From assembly GCF_038502225.1 (NCBI RefSeq), contig NC_091300.1:43941688-44005687 (forward strand): a DNA stretch of 64,000 nucleotides. Reading direction: 5' to 3'. The notes beneath the pieces are model-generated. The model did not search any database. It was not told where the DNA came from and saw nothing but the letters and a program-made list of their open reading frames with translations. This document shows, piece after piece, positions 49,916-61,273 of this stretch. This stretch comes from Cherax quadricarinatus (lineage: Eukaryota > Arthropoda > Malacostraca > Decapoda > Parastacidae). Position numbers and translations under genes: made by a program. Position 1 is the first letter of the stretch, and each line of letters begins with the position of its first letter.

Positions 49916-50334
49916 ATAATTTCCCAATATTATGTTGTGTAAATAAACTTGATTAAAAGTGTATTTTTAAAAGAAGAGAATGGAGCCGACAGGGAGGCTC
50001 TGCGCATGCGCATGGGACACTCGCCATGTTTGAACGAGACAGTATCAACTGTTAGTGAATATTGGGAAGAATTTTCGTGCTCTAGAGGTAAAATTGGGCT
50101 GACACCTCTCAAATAGGAGCCGAAATTGTTGGATGTGCATTCCTGCATAACTTGAGTATCAGGCGACAGGACAGGACAACTCCAGGAACCTCAGATAAGC
50201 TGACTAATTTATGTTTAAATTCTGGCCAGTAAATTTTTCATAAATGTAGGAAAAAGGGGGGGTCCTGTACATGACACATTAATCTCCAGTCAAATTGGTG
50301 AGTGATTTTAAGATATTCTCCTTCTGTTATGTAA

Positions 50335-50338
<4 letters not shown>
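49916..50338. other. No recognised feature
   Basis: Non-coding, with one GCGCATGCGCATGGG stretch near 50003. Part of the DNA inserted between the two LINE-F pieces. Confidence 0.4.

Positions 50339-50403
<65 letters not shown>
50339..50403. repeat. (AT)n microsatellite
   Basis: Pure AT array of about 64 bp. Confidence 0.95.
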
Positions 50404-50405
<2 letters not shown>

Positions 50406-51301
50406 CCTTTTTTAAATTTAATATACAGTCCACAAATTTATATATTTACCAGAATTCCTGGTGAAATATATTTCAATTGCAATTAATAGGTCTAGAGCAA
50501 CTTGTGGATATGACATTGGTAGGTATCGAAGGGGGGACATTTTTGCGACCTAGGTGTCCCAAATTCCTACTTGTCTATGTTAGGTAAGACACATATGCAA
50601 CAGTTAGGTATCTTTATTATGAAACGTTTCGCCTACACAGTAGGCTTCTTCAGTCAAGTACAGAAAAGTTGATAGAAGCAGAAGATACTTGAAGACGATG
50701 TAATCAGTCCATCACCCTTAAAGTTTTGAGGTGGTCAGTCCCTCAGTCTGGAGAAGAGCATTGTTCCATAGTATGAAACAATATGGAGATGAAGTGACAG
50801 GATGGAGCTTTTTATAGCGCCAAGAGGTGAGACGTAGGCCACTAGGAGAGGTAAGAACTCAGATGCTGAGAGGTCAGGTCCCTCTCAAATCCAGCCGCTC
50901 TCACTAGTGGTGAGATACATAACTGTTGCATATGTGTCTTACCTAACAACCTGTCGGTATTTTATACCATTTTAATGTTCAATCTGTCAGACACTGCAAC
51001 ACAAGGGTATCTTGGTACAGACCTGCAATCAACTTCGACAACTTCCACTAGTGAGAGCGGCTGGATTTGAGAGGGACCTGACCTCTCAGCATCTGAGTTC
51101 TTACCTCTCCTAGTGGCCTACGTCTCACCTCTTGGCGCTATAAAAAGCTCCATCCTGTCACTTCATCTCCATATTGTTTCATACTATGGAACAATGCTCT
51201 TCTCCAGACTGAGGGACTGACCACCTCAAAACTTTAAGGGTGATGGACTGATTACATCGTCTTCAAGTATCTTCTGCTTCTATCAACTTTTCTGTACTTG
51301 A

Positions 51302-51330
51302 CTGAAGAAGCCTACTGTGTAGGCGAAACG
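51302..51330 (+). ncRNA. Hammerhead-ribozyme-like core
   Basis: CTGAAGA, stem II GCCTAC-TGT-GTAGGC (6 bp), GAAACG. All core positions for cleavage chemistry (G5, A6, G8, A9, G12, A13, A14) are kept. The same motif occurs at 51731-51759 and inverted at 50653-50625. The stem differs from copy 7 by a compensated extra pair. Confidence 0.6.
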
Positions 51331-51730
51331 TTTCATAATAAAGATACCTAACTGTTGCATATGTGTCTTACCTAACAACCTGTCGGTATTTTATACCATT
51401 TTAATGTTCAATCTGTCAGACACTGCAACACAAGGGTATCTTGGTACAGACCTGCAATCAACTTCGACAACTTCCACTAGTGAGAGCGGCTGGATTTGAG
51501 AGGGACCTGACCTCTCAGCATCTGAGTTCTTACCTCTCCTAGTGGCCTACGTCTCACCTCTTGGCGCTATAAAAAGCTCCATCCTGTCACTTCATCTCCA
51601 TATTGTTTCATACTATGGAACAATGCTCTTCTCCAGACTGAGGGACTGACCACCTCAAAACTTTAAGGGTGATGGACTGATTACATCGTCTTCAAGTATC
51701 TTCTGCTTCTATCAACTTTTCTGTACTTGA

Positions 51731-51759
51731 CTGAAGAAGCCTACTGTGTAGGCGAAACG
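51731..51759 (+). ncRNA. Hammerhead-ribozyme-like core, second tandem unit
   Basis: Identical to 51302-51330, offset by 429. Two cores in direct repeat would release a unit-length RNA if both cleaved. Confidence 0.58.
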
Positions 51760-51910
51760 TTTCATAATAAAGATACCTAACTGTTGCATATGTGTCTTAC
51801 CTAACAACCTGTCGGTATTTTATACCATTTTAATGTTCAATCCTACTTGTCTAACTGATAAATAATAATTATCTTTGTTCATTTACTGTTATGTATATAA
51901 TGATACATTC

Positions 51911-52355
51911 ATAAGAACATAAGAAAGGAGGAACACTGCAGGAGGCCTGTTGGCCCATACTAGGCAGGTCCTTTACAATTCATCCAACTAACAAAACATT
52001 TGCCCAACGCAATCTTCAATGCCACCCAAGAAATAAGCTCTGATGTGAAAGTCCCACTCAAATCCAACCCCTCCCACTCATGTACTTATCCAACCTAAAT
52101 TTGAAACTACCCAAAGTCCCAGCCTCAATAACCCAACTAGGTAGACTGTTCCACTCATCAACTACCCTATTTCCAAACCAATACTTTCCTATGTCCTTTC
52201 TAAATCTAAACTTATCTAATTTAAATCCATTACTGCGAGTTCTCTCTTGGAGAGACATCCTCAAGACCTTATTAATATCCCCTTTATTAATACCTATCTT
52301 CCACTTATACACTTCGATCAGGTCTTCCCTCATTCTTCATCTAACAAGTGAATGT
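51911..52355 (-). pseudogene. LINE-A 3' fragment
   Basis: Last 90 or so codons of LINE-A ORF2 (REDLIEVYKWKIGINKGD to YMSGRGWI), 3' UTR and TTCTTATG repeat at 51912-51927. 5'-truncated at the HSLVRRR segment and joined to LINE-F. Confidence 0.87.
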
Positions 52356-52359
52356 AATT

Positions 52360-53261
52360 TTCCACAACAGTGATAACAAGTTGCACGGACGTAAAAGATG
52401 CCTGGGAAAAATTCAAAACAATGTTCACTATCATCCTTGATAATTTTTGCACGAGTTAGAGATTAGGATTAAAAGAAGAACTGAACCCTGGATTACTACT
52501 GAGATATTAGATAATATGAAATTCAGAGATCAGGTGCTAAAAATGAAAAGATTTAAAGTAAACAGGATATTGCAGCGCTAAATGAATTCCAAAGGGTGAG
52601 GAACAGAGTGCAGGAGCAAAGATAAGGCACTATTGCTCAAAATCGAAGAGAACAAGCATAACCCTAGAAAGTTCTGGCAACAACTAAAACAGTTGGGGTA
52701 TAGCCATAAATCAGTAGATAGGTCTAACATAGTACTAAATATCAATGAGGAGGTATGCCACGTAACAACTAAAGTAGCAAATTGTTTTAATTCCTACTAC
52801 ACATCTTTCGCATCAACTAGTAAGTAAACTATCGGCTGCATCAAATACCTTTAACACAGACTCTGATAAGTTTAAAACACGCTGTGCCAATAATGGGGTA
52901 ACACTAAACAGTTGTCAGCTAGCAAGAGTATCTCATGACTGTGCAGAAAGAACTAAGCAGGTTAACCCAACTAAGAGCACCGGCTCAGATAGCATCCCGC
53001 CTAAGTTCCTAAAAGATGGTGCCTCTGAATTGCCAATCCCCATTGCTCACATAATAAATTTGTCCATCACTAATACCGTACCAGAGGGGTTCAAGGAGGC
53101 CAGAGTTACTCCTATCTTCAAGATAAATAGTAGGTGTGATGTCAGCAACTATAGGCCTCTTAGTATACTCAGTGAAATATCCAAAATTCCAGAGAGGGCG
53201 GTGTACTGTCAAGTAGTTAAATATCATAACGACAACAACATTCTTCATAGTTACCAATCAC
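52360..53261 (+). pseudogene. LINE-F pre-RT and RT N-terminal part
   Basis: Pieces in several frames: TSCTDVKDAWEKFKTM, HNPRKFWQQLKQLGY (52650-52690), STGSDSIPPKFLKDG, then 53030-53270 with VPEGFKEARVTPIFK and SNYRPLSILSEISKI. It stops at NNILHSYQS, where the 29-bp satellite begins. The missing next RT part exists in the copy at 31046-31592 (NHQSGFRRS). Confidence 0.78.
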
Positions 53262-55528
53262 CTTGCAGCTGTGATTATGAGTTATCTCACCTTGCAGCTG
53301 TGATTATGAGTTATCTCACCTTGCAGCTGTGATTATGAGTTATCTCACCTTGCAGCTGTGATTATGAGTTATCTCACCTGGCAGCTGTGATTATGAGTTA
53401 TCTCACCTTGCAGCTGTGATTATGAGTTATCTCACCTTGCAGCTGTGATTATGAGTTATCTCACCTTGCAGCTGTGATTATGAGTTATCTCACCTTGCAG
53501 CTGTGATTATGAGTTATCTCACCTTGCAGCTGTGATTATGAGTTATCTCACCTTGCAGCTGTGATTATGAGTTATCTCACCTTGCAGCTGTGATTTATGA
53601 GTTATCTCACCTTGCAGCTGTGATTTATGAGTTATCTCACCTTGCAGCTGTGATTTATGAGTTATCTCACCTTGCAGCTGTGATTTATGAGTTATCTCAC
53701 CTTGCAGCTGTGATTTATGAGTTATGTCGCCTTGCAGATGTGATTATGAGTTATGTCACCTTGCAGCTGTGATTATGAGTTATCTCACCTTGCAGCTGTG
53801 ATTATGAGTTATCTCACCTTGCAGCTGTGATTTATGAGTTATCTCACCTTGCAGCTGTGATTTATGAGTTATGTCGCCTTGCAGATGTGATTATGAGCTA
53901 TGTCACCTTGCAGCTGTGATTATAAGTTATCTCACCTTGCAGCTGTGATTATGAGTTATCTCACCTTGCAGCTGTGATTATGAGTTATCTCACCTTGCAG
54001 CTGTGATTATGAGCTATCTCACCTGGCAGCTGTGATTATGAGTTATCTCACCTGGCAGATGTGATTATGAGTTATCTCACCTTGCAGCTGTGATTATGAG
54101 TTATCTCACCTTGCAGATGTGATTATGAGTTATCTCACCTTGCAGCTGTGATTATGAGCTATCTCACCTGGCAGTTGTGATTATGAGTTATCTCACCTTG
54201 CAGCTGTGATTATGAGTTATCTCACCTTGCAGATGTGATTATGAGTTATCTCACCTTGCAGATGTGATTATGAGTTATCTCACCTTGCAGATGTGATTAT
54301 GAGTTATCTCACCTTGCAGATGTGATTATGAGTTATCTCACCTTCCAGCTGTGATTATGAGCTATCTCACCTTGCAGCTGTGATGTATGAGTTATCTCAC
54401 CTTGCAGCTGTGATGTATGAGTTATCTCACCTTGCAGCTGTGATGTATGAGTCATTTCACCTTGCAGCTGTGATTATGAGTTATCTCACCTTGCAGCTGT
54501 GATTATGAGTTATCTCACCTTGCAGCTGTGATTATGAGTTATCTCACCTTGCAGCTGTGATTATGAGTTATCTCACCTTGCAGCTGTGATTTATGAGTTA
54601 TCTCACCTTGCAGCTGTGATTTATGAGTTATCTCACCTTGCAGCTGTGATTTATGAGTTATGTCGCCTTGCAGATGTGATTATGAGTTATGTCACCTTGC
54701 AGCTGTGATTATGAGTTATCTCACCTTGCAGCTGTGATTATGAGTTATCTCACCTTGCAGCTGTGATTTATGAGTTATCTCACCTTGCAGCTGTGATTTA
54801 TGAGTTATCTCACCTTGCAGCTGTGATTTATGAGTTATCTCACCTTGCAGCTGTGATTTATGAGTTATCTCACCTTGCAGCTGTGATTTATGAGTTATCT
54901 CACCTTGCAGCTGTGATTTATGAGTTATGTCGCCTTGCAGATGTGATTATGAGTTATGTCACCTTGCAGCTGTGATTATGAGTTATCTCACCTTGCAGCT
55001 GTGATTATGAGTTATCTCACCTTGCAGCTGTGATTTATGAGTTATCTCACCTTGCAGCTGTGATTTATGAGTTATCTCACCTTGCAGCTGTGATTATGAG
55101 TTATCTCACCTTGCAGCTGTGATTATGAGCTATGTCACCTTGCAGCTGTGATTATGAATTATCTCACCTTGCAGCTGTGATTATGAGTTATGTCACCTGG
55201 CAGCTGTGATTATGAGTTATCTCACCTTGCAGATGTGATTATGAGTTATCTCACCTTGCAGATGTGATTATGAGTTATCTCACCTTGCAGATGTGATTAT
55301 GAGTTATCTCACCTTGCAGATGTGATTATGAGTTATCTCACCTTGCAGATGTGATTATGAGTTATCTCACCTTGCAGATGTGATTATGAGTTATCTCACC
55401 TTGCAGCTGTGATTATGAGTTATCTCACCTGGCAGCTGTGATTATGAGTTACCTCACCTTGCAGATGTGATTATGAGTTATCTCACCTTGCAGATGTGAT
55501 TATGAGTTATGTCACCTTGCAGCTGTGA
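53262..55528. repeat. 29/30-bp satellite of about 78 units arising in LINE-F
   Basis: Unit CTTGCAGCTGTGATTATGAG plus TTATCTCAC (29 bp). A 30-bp form has an extra T (TTTATGAG). Variants include GCAGATG, GAGCTAT, GTCGCC and GATGTATGAG. The set of several 30-bp units followed by TTATGTCGCCTTGCAGATG recurs at about 53590-53740, 53820-53890, 54580-54680 and 54760-54945, which shows higher-order duplication. Runs of 30-bp units are open in one frame (YELSHLAAVI repeated), but this follows from the length and is not evidence of protein. The left edge joins the LINE-F RT. Confidence 0.95.
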
Positions 55529-56868
55529 TTTCGGCATAAGTGGCTATTTATTAAGGTAAAATTGAAGGCTAGCAGAGGTCTACGTTTCTTGGAGGATTAA
55601 CTGCTGAGGTAATATGGCGAAAGACACTCTTTTTGGGGCCTATTTTCGGCTTATTTCAATTACTAAATACAACAAAATCAACAAAATCACCAAAAGCCAA
55701 CCTGTTAATAGTCCAGAATTTGGACCTTCAGCTAATTTTAAACTAAATTCAACAATTTCCTTTTCCAAATCAGAGTCGCAAAAAAAAACCTTAGGCATTC
55801 CAATTACTAAAACAAATTTTCCTCTCCATTATTAACGTCCCCAGACTTTTGCTATGCTAAATTTACTCTCCATTATGAATACATCGTCACTCCACTAAAA
55901 TCGTCGTTTTCTCTATTTCTCGTCTAGAAGACCATTCTTAAGCACATTGGGCTGCCTCAGTAGTTGTTGACGAATTAGTTAAACCAGGCATATTTCAGGG
56001 GGGGAGGGGGGGGGGAAAGGTGGGGAGGGGGTGAAGCCTCTGTGACCCCCCCCCATTTTTAGGTCAATTACGCTGATAAAACCAACTTTAGTATGTTCCC
56101 AGGCTAACCAACAGAACGAAGAAATTCCCATTGCAACCATCAGGACCAGCCTAACAACTGCTAAAACATGCTAATTTAATAATTTTTTTTTCACTTTTTT
56201 AACCCACTTACCAGTTAATACCAACGTCAAAACCAACCCTGAAAGTACCCTAGTCAATCAAGCACCCTCCCCCCCCAACCCAACTCTCCGTATCCACTAA
56301 TGAAGACTCTACTGACCTACAAAGTTAACTTGGAGGTTAGTAGGAGTCTTGAGTCTTGACTCGAATAAAAACATCAACAAAACTGCTGCGACTAGTGAAC
56401 TGTTGAGAAATCCTCTCACTTCAGAAGGTAAAATTTATTTTTTATTTTTATTCTGTAATTGTTCAATCAGAGCAGGGAACCTGCATGCATTTTTGAGACT
56501 TGCAGATAAATATTAAGTGTTTTTCATTCCTATAGGAAATAAATTTTGATAGGTATTAAAAACAAAAAACGAAAACGTGAAAAATAAATGTCTAAGGTTA
56601 ATTCAAGTAAAACTTTTATATCTTTATAATTTTTCAAGAAAACTTATATGCAACAAGCATTCAGTTATGTATAAAATTAATTAATAATTGAGCTGATAAT
56701 GTGTCATTATTTGTAGTGATAAACGAGACTGACAGTCATGACAACTGACAAGCCAGATAATTTATATAAAACAGAACAAACTGGTAAGTATATTTTTAAG
56801 TATGGAAACGATTTTTTTTTAAATTTTCATATAAACAGAATGCAACGTTTCATTATTTCAGTCCTAGA
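55529..56868. other. 1.3 kb without recognised gene
   Basis: A/T-rich. CCTATTTTCGGC at 55639 is shared with 22610. It includes a G-rich tract at 55997-56031 (runs of 8, 10, 4 and 5 G) and a (C)10 at 56046. The short open frame at 55614-55835 has no recognisable domain. Confidence 0.4.
55997..56031 (+). other. G-rich tract, potential G-quadruplex
   Basis: Several runs of four or more G within 35 bases on the plus strand, followed by a C run. It meets the usual four-run quadruplex pattern. No biological role is implied. Confidence 0.5.
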
Positions 56869-56954
56869 TAAAGTGTGTGTGTGTGTGTGTGTGTCTGTGT
56901 GTGTGTGTCTTTGTGTCTGTATCTGTGTGTCTGTGTGTCTGTGTCTGTGTGTGT
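56869..56954. repeat. (GT)n microsatellite
   Basis: Interrupted GT/CT array directly joined to the 3' end of LINE-H (TGTGTACTCACCT). Confidence 0.93.
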
Positions 56955-58215
56955 ACTCACCTAATTGTACTCACCTATTTGTGGTTGCAGGGGTCGAGAC
57001 TCAGCTCCTGGCCCCGCCTCTTCACTGATTGCTACTAGGTCCTCTCTCTCTCTGCTTCCTGAGCTTTATCATACCTCTTCTTAAAACTATGTATGGTTCC
57101 TGCCTCCACTACTTCACTTGCTAGGCTATTCCACTTCCTGACGACTGTGTGACTGAAGAAATACTTCCTAACGTCTCTGTGACTCGTCTGAGTCTTCAGC
57201 TTCCAGTTGTGACCCCTTGTTCCTGTGTCCCCTCTCTGGAACATCCTATCTCTGTCCACCTTATCTATTCCCCGCAGTATCTTGTATGTCGTTATCATGT
57301 CTCCCATGATCCTTCTGTCCTCCAGTGTCGTCAGTCCGATTTCCCTCAACCTTTCCTCGTACGACATTCCCCTGAGCTCTGGGACTAGCCTTGTTGCAAA
57401 CCTTTCTACTTTCTCTAGCTTATTGACGTGCTTGACCAGGTGTGGGTTCCAGACTGGTGCTGCATACTCCAGTATGGGCCTAACATACACAGTGTACAGT
57501 GTCTTGAACGATTCCTTATTTAGGTATCGGAACGCTATTCTCAGGTTTGCCAGGCGCCTGTATGCTGCAGCAGTTATTTGGTTGATGTGTGCCACCGGTG
57601 ACGTGGTCGGTGTTATGGTCACCCCAAGGTATTTCTCCCTGAGTGAGGTCTGTAGTCTTTGTCCACCTAGCCTATACTGTCTGCGGTCTTCTTTGCCCCT
57701 CCCCAATCTTCATGACTTTGCATTTGGCAGGATTGATTTCGAGAAGCCAGTTTCTGGACCACATGTCCAGCCTGTTCAGGTCTCTTTGCAGTCCTGCCTC
57801 ATTCTCATCCGATTTAATTCTTCTCATCAACTTCACATCATCTGCGAATAGGGACACTTCAGAGTCTATTCCTTCCATCATGTCGTTCGCATATATCAAA
57901 AATAGCACTGGTCCTAGAACTGACCCCTATGGGACCCCGCCCGCCACAGGCGCCCACTGTGATACCTCTTCACGTACCATGACTCGTTGCTGCCTCCCTG
58001 TCAGGTATTCCCTGATCCACTGCAGTGCCCTCCCTGTTATATGCGCCTGATCCTCCAGCTTTTGCACTAATCTCTTGTGGGGAACTGTGTCAAAGGCCTT
58101 CCTGCAGTCTAGGAAAACGCAATCAACCCACCCCTCTCTCTCGTGTCTTACTTCTGTTACCTTGTCATAAAACTCCAGGAGGTTTGTTATACAAGGTTTG
58201 CCTTGTATCACAAAC
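56955..58215 (-). pseudogene. LINE-H (CR1-like), 5'-truncated copy
   Basis: Minus strand. RT pieces: 58211-57927 (NLLEFYDKVTEV, LDCRKAFDTVPHKRL, VAGGVP), where the conserved VPQGS Gln codon has become TAG (57929-57927). Then 57908-57672 has LFADDVKLM and CKVMKIGEG, and 57706-57035, in another frame, has REKYLGVTITP, VRPILEYAAPVWNP and DRRIMGDMITTYKIL. One nonsense change and one frameshift near 57680-57700 separate them. The 3' UTR ends GGTGAGTAC next to (AC)n. The 5' end is cut at (GT)n near 58215. Confidence 0.87.
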
Positions 58216-58445
<230 letters not shown>

Positions 58446-58451
58446 GTGTAT

Positions 58452-58767
<316 letters not shown>

Positions 58768-58974
58768 AGGGGTGTGTGTTTGAGGGGTGTAAATGTGTCT
58801 ACGTTCTTATTTTAGTTAGCAAAATTGGATACATTTGCAGTGTTCTACTCTGTTCTGTATAACAGTTACACAGTGAGAATTAAAGCTAATTGTGTTTCCC
58901 TGTTATTTTACATAAGGCATAATATAATTCATACACAGTGTTGAAATCCACCATTAGGGTCATGTCAGTATGTG

Positions 58975-61273
58975 TGTACTCACCTATATGTGGTTGCAGG
59001 GTTCGATTCATAGCTCCTGGCCCCGCCTCTTCACTGGTCGATACTAAGTCACACTCTCCCTGCTCCATAACCTTTATTATACCTCTTCTTAAGGCTATAT
59101 ATGGAATTTGCCTCCACTACTTCACTCTCCAGATTATTCCACTTCCTGACAACTCTAAGGCTAAAGAAATACTTCCTAACATCCCAATGACTCTGGGTTT
59201 TCAACTTCCAGCTGTGGCCCTTTATTCCTGTATCCAATCTCTGAAACATTCGAGCCCTGTCCACCTTGTTAATTCCTCTCTGTATTTTATACGTCATTAT
59301 CATGTCCCCACTATCCCTCCTATCCTCTAGTGTCATCAGGTTGAGTTCCCTTAATCTCTTCTCGTTAGACATACCCTTCAGTTCCGGGACTAATCTGGTA
59401 GCAAACTTTTGCACTTTCTTCAATTTGGTGTGGGTTCCATTCTGGTGCTGCATACTCCAGTATGGGCCTGACGTACACGGTGTACAATTTAGTGAATGAT
59501 TCGTTACTCAGATGTCGAAATGCTATTCTCAGGTTTGCCAAGAGCCCATATGCTGCAGCAGTTATTTGACTGATATGTGCCTCAGGGAATATGTTCGTTA
59601 TAATGCTTACCCCAAGATCCTATTCTCTAAGTGATGTTTGCAGCGTTGATCCCCTAACCTGTACTCCGTCTGCGGTATTCTTTGTCCTTCCCTAATCTTC
59701 ATGACATTGCACTTACTGGGGGTTAAACTCCAGGAGCCATTTGCTGGACTAGACTTGTAGTCTGTCCAGATCCCCTTGTAATCTTAATTGATCCTCGCCC
59801 GCTTGTATTCTCATCAGTTTCACATCATCAGCGAAACTTCTGAATCTATTCCTTCCATCACGGCATTCACGTATACATGAAACACCACCGGACCTAGGAC
59901 TGACCCTCGTGGAACCCCACTCGACACATGCGCCCAGTCTGACACTTCATCCCGTACCATCACTCGTTTCCTTCCTGTCAGGTATTCCCTGATTCATTGC
60001 AGTACCGCCCCTACTATTCCTGCCTGCTCCTCTATTTTTGTACCAGTCCCATTTGTGGTACTGTGTCAAAAGCCTTCTTGCAGTCCACAAAGATACAATC
60101 TACCCATCCCTCTCTCCTTTCTTACTTCTGTTACCTTATCGTAGAACTCAAGTAGATTTGTTATACAGGATTTCCCATCTCTGAAGCTGTACTGATTGCC
60201 ATGTATGAGCCCAATCCTTTCAATGTGCTCCACCACTTCTGATCATCTTTTCCATGACTTTACATACTATACAAGTCAGTGATACTGGTCTGTAGTTTAA
60301 TGTTGCCTGTCTCCTTTCTTAAAACTTGGAACTACAGCTGCTGTCTTGCACGCCTCAGGCAATTGCCCAGTTTCGATAGATTTACTGAAGATGCTGATAG
60401 CGGCACACACAGTTCCTCTGCTCCTTCTCTCAGGATTCATGGAGAAATGTTATCTGGACCCACTGCCTTTGAGGTATCTAGTTTACCTAGCAGCTTCTTC
60501 ACCTCCTCCTTGGTTATGTGTATTGTGTCCAACACCTGCTGGTGCACCTGCATCCATGGTTCTCAGAAAGCATTTCTGTCTCTATTGTGAATACTTTTCT
60601 AAATCTTGTGTTAAGTTCATCACATACGTCCTAGTCACTCTTTGTTAGCTCCCCTCCTTCTTTCCTCAGCCTGATTACCTGGTCCTCGGCTGTTGTTTTT
60701 CTCCTAATGTGACTGTATAACATCTTTGGTTGAGATTTGGCTTTTTGATGCTATGTCGTTCTCGTACTGCCTCTGGGCCTCCCTCTTTATCCCAGCATAT
60801 TCGTTTCTGGTTCTTCTGCTCAGCTCCTTGTTTTCTTGAGTCTTTTGCCTTCTATACATTATCTATGCTCTACCATACTTGGCTTTGTCCTCTTTACATC
60901 TCCAGTTAAACCATAGGTTCACTCTAGTTTTACCATTTATCTGTTACCCTTGGTATGAACTCCTCTGCCTCCCTGCACTTAGTGGTTACTGGTTCCATAA
61001 TTTCATTTACTGTCTTTTCCTCTAGTTCCCTTTCCCACTGCACTTCATGCAGGAAACTTCTCATGCCTATGTGGTCCCCTTACTTGAAGTTTGGCTTCTC
61101 TCTTCTGCCTCATGCTGCTGCATTCTCCACTGTTAACTCTAAAAAGCATTCAAAACTCAGGACATCATGATCACTAGCACCAAAGGGTCTTTTGTGTATG
61201 AGATCCAGTGTTCCCACAACATCCTCTCCCCTCTTTCTGGTTGTATCCCTAACATGTTGGTGCATGAATTTCT
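58975..61273 (-). pseudogene. LINE-H (CR1-like), long decayed copy
   Basis: Minus strand, about 2.3 kb. From its 5' side: the end of the endonuclease near 61230-61110 (PFGASDHDVLSFECF), a linker (60950-60700), RT pieces between 60560 and 59850, and the C-terminal region 59453-59049 (LKKVQKFATRLVPELKGM, DRRDSGDMIMTYKIQRG). Stops and shifts are frequent; no open frame spans the RT. The 3' UTR with AGGTGAGTAC lies at 58975-59040. The 5' end is cut by the LINE-A copy at 61274. It is the oldest-looking LINE-H here. Confidence 0.8.

Larger units (their letters stand above)
50578..51840. mobile_element. Penelope-like/hammerhead array, copy 8: one inverted plus two tandem units
   Basis: An inverted unit (50578-50925, minus) faces two direct units of 429 bp (period from the repeated TGTCGGTATT at 50952, 51381 and 51810); the tandem units look identical. 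Each has TATAAAA (51139-51145; 51568-51574; minus 50815-50809), a hammerhead-like core about 160 nt later and AATAAA (51337-51342 and +429). Each ends in the hairpin GGTAT-TTT-ATACC. The array is flanked by the 13-bp repeat TCCTACTTGTCTA (50565-50577 and 51841-51853), so it inserted as one unit. Inverted-plus-tandem pseudo-LTR structure is typical of Penelope-like elements. There is no RT inside. Confidence 0.8.

Noticed and set aside
50578..51840. A classical LTR retrotransposon or retrovirus
   Set aside because: No gag-pol, primer-binding site or TG...CA ends. Duplication length and inverted units do not fit.
53590..54975. Open frames of a 10-residue repeat (YELSHLAAVI) as a repeat protein
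   Set aside because: They exist only where 30-bp units occur in a row and close at the 29-bp units. No start context or conservation supports them.
55614..55835. A 73-codon ORF
   Set aside because: A/T-rich chance frame with no domain or splice context.
56738..57028. A 96-codon ORF
   Set aside because: Half of it is (GT)n translation and the end is LINE-H 3' UTR in antisense.
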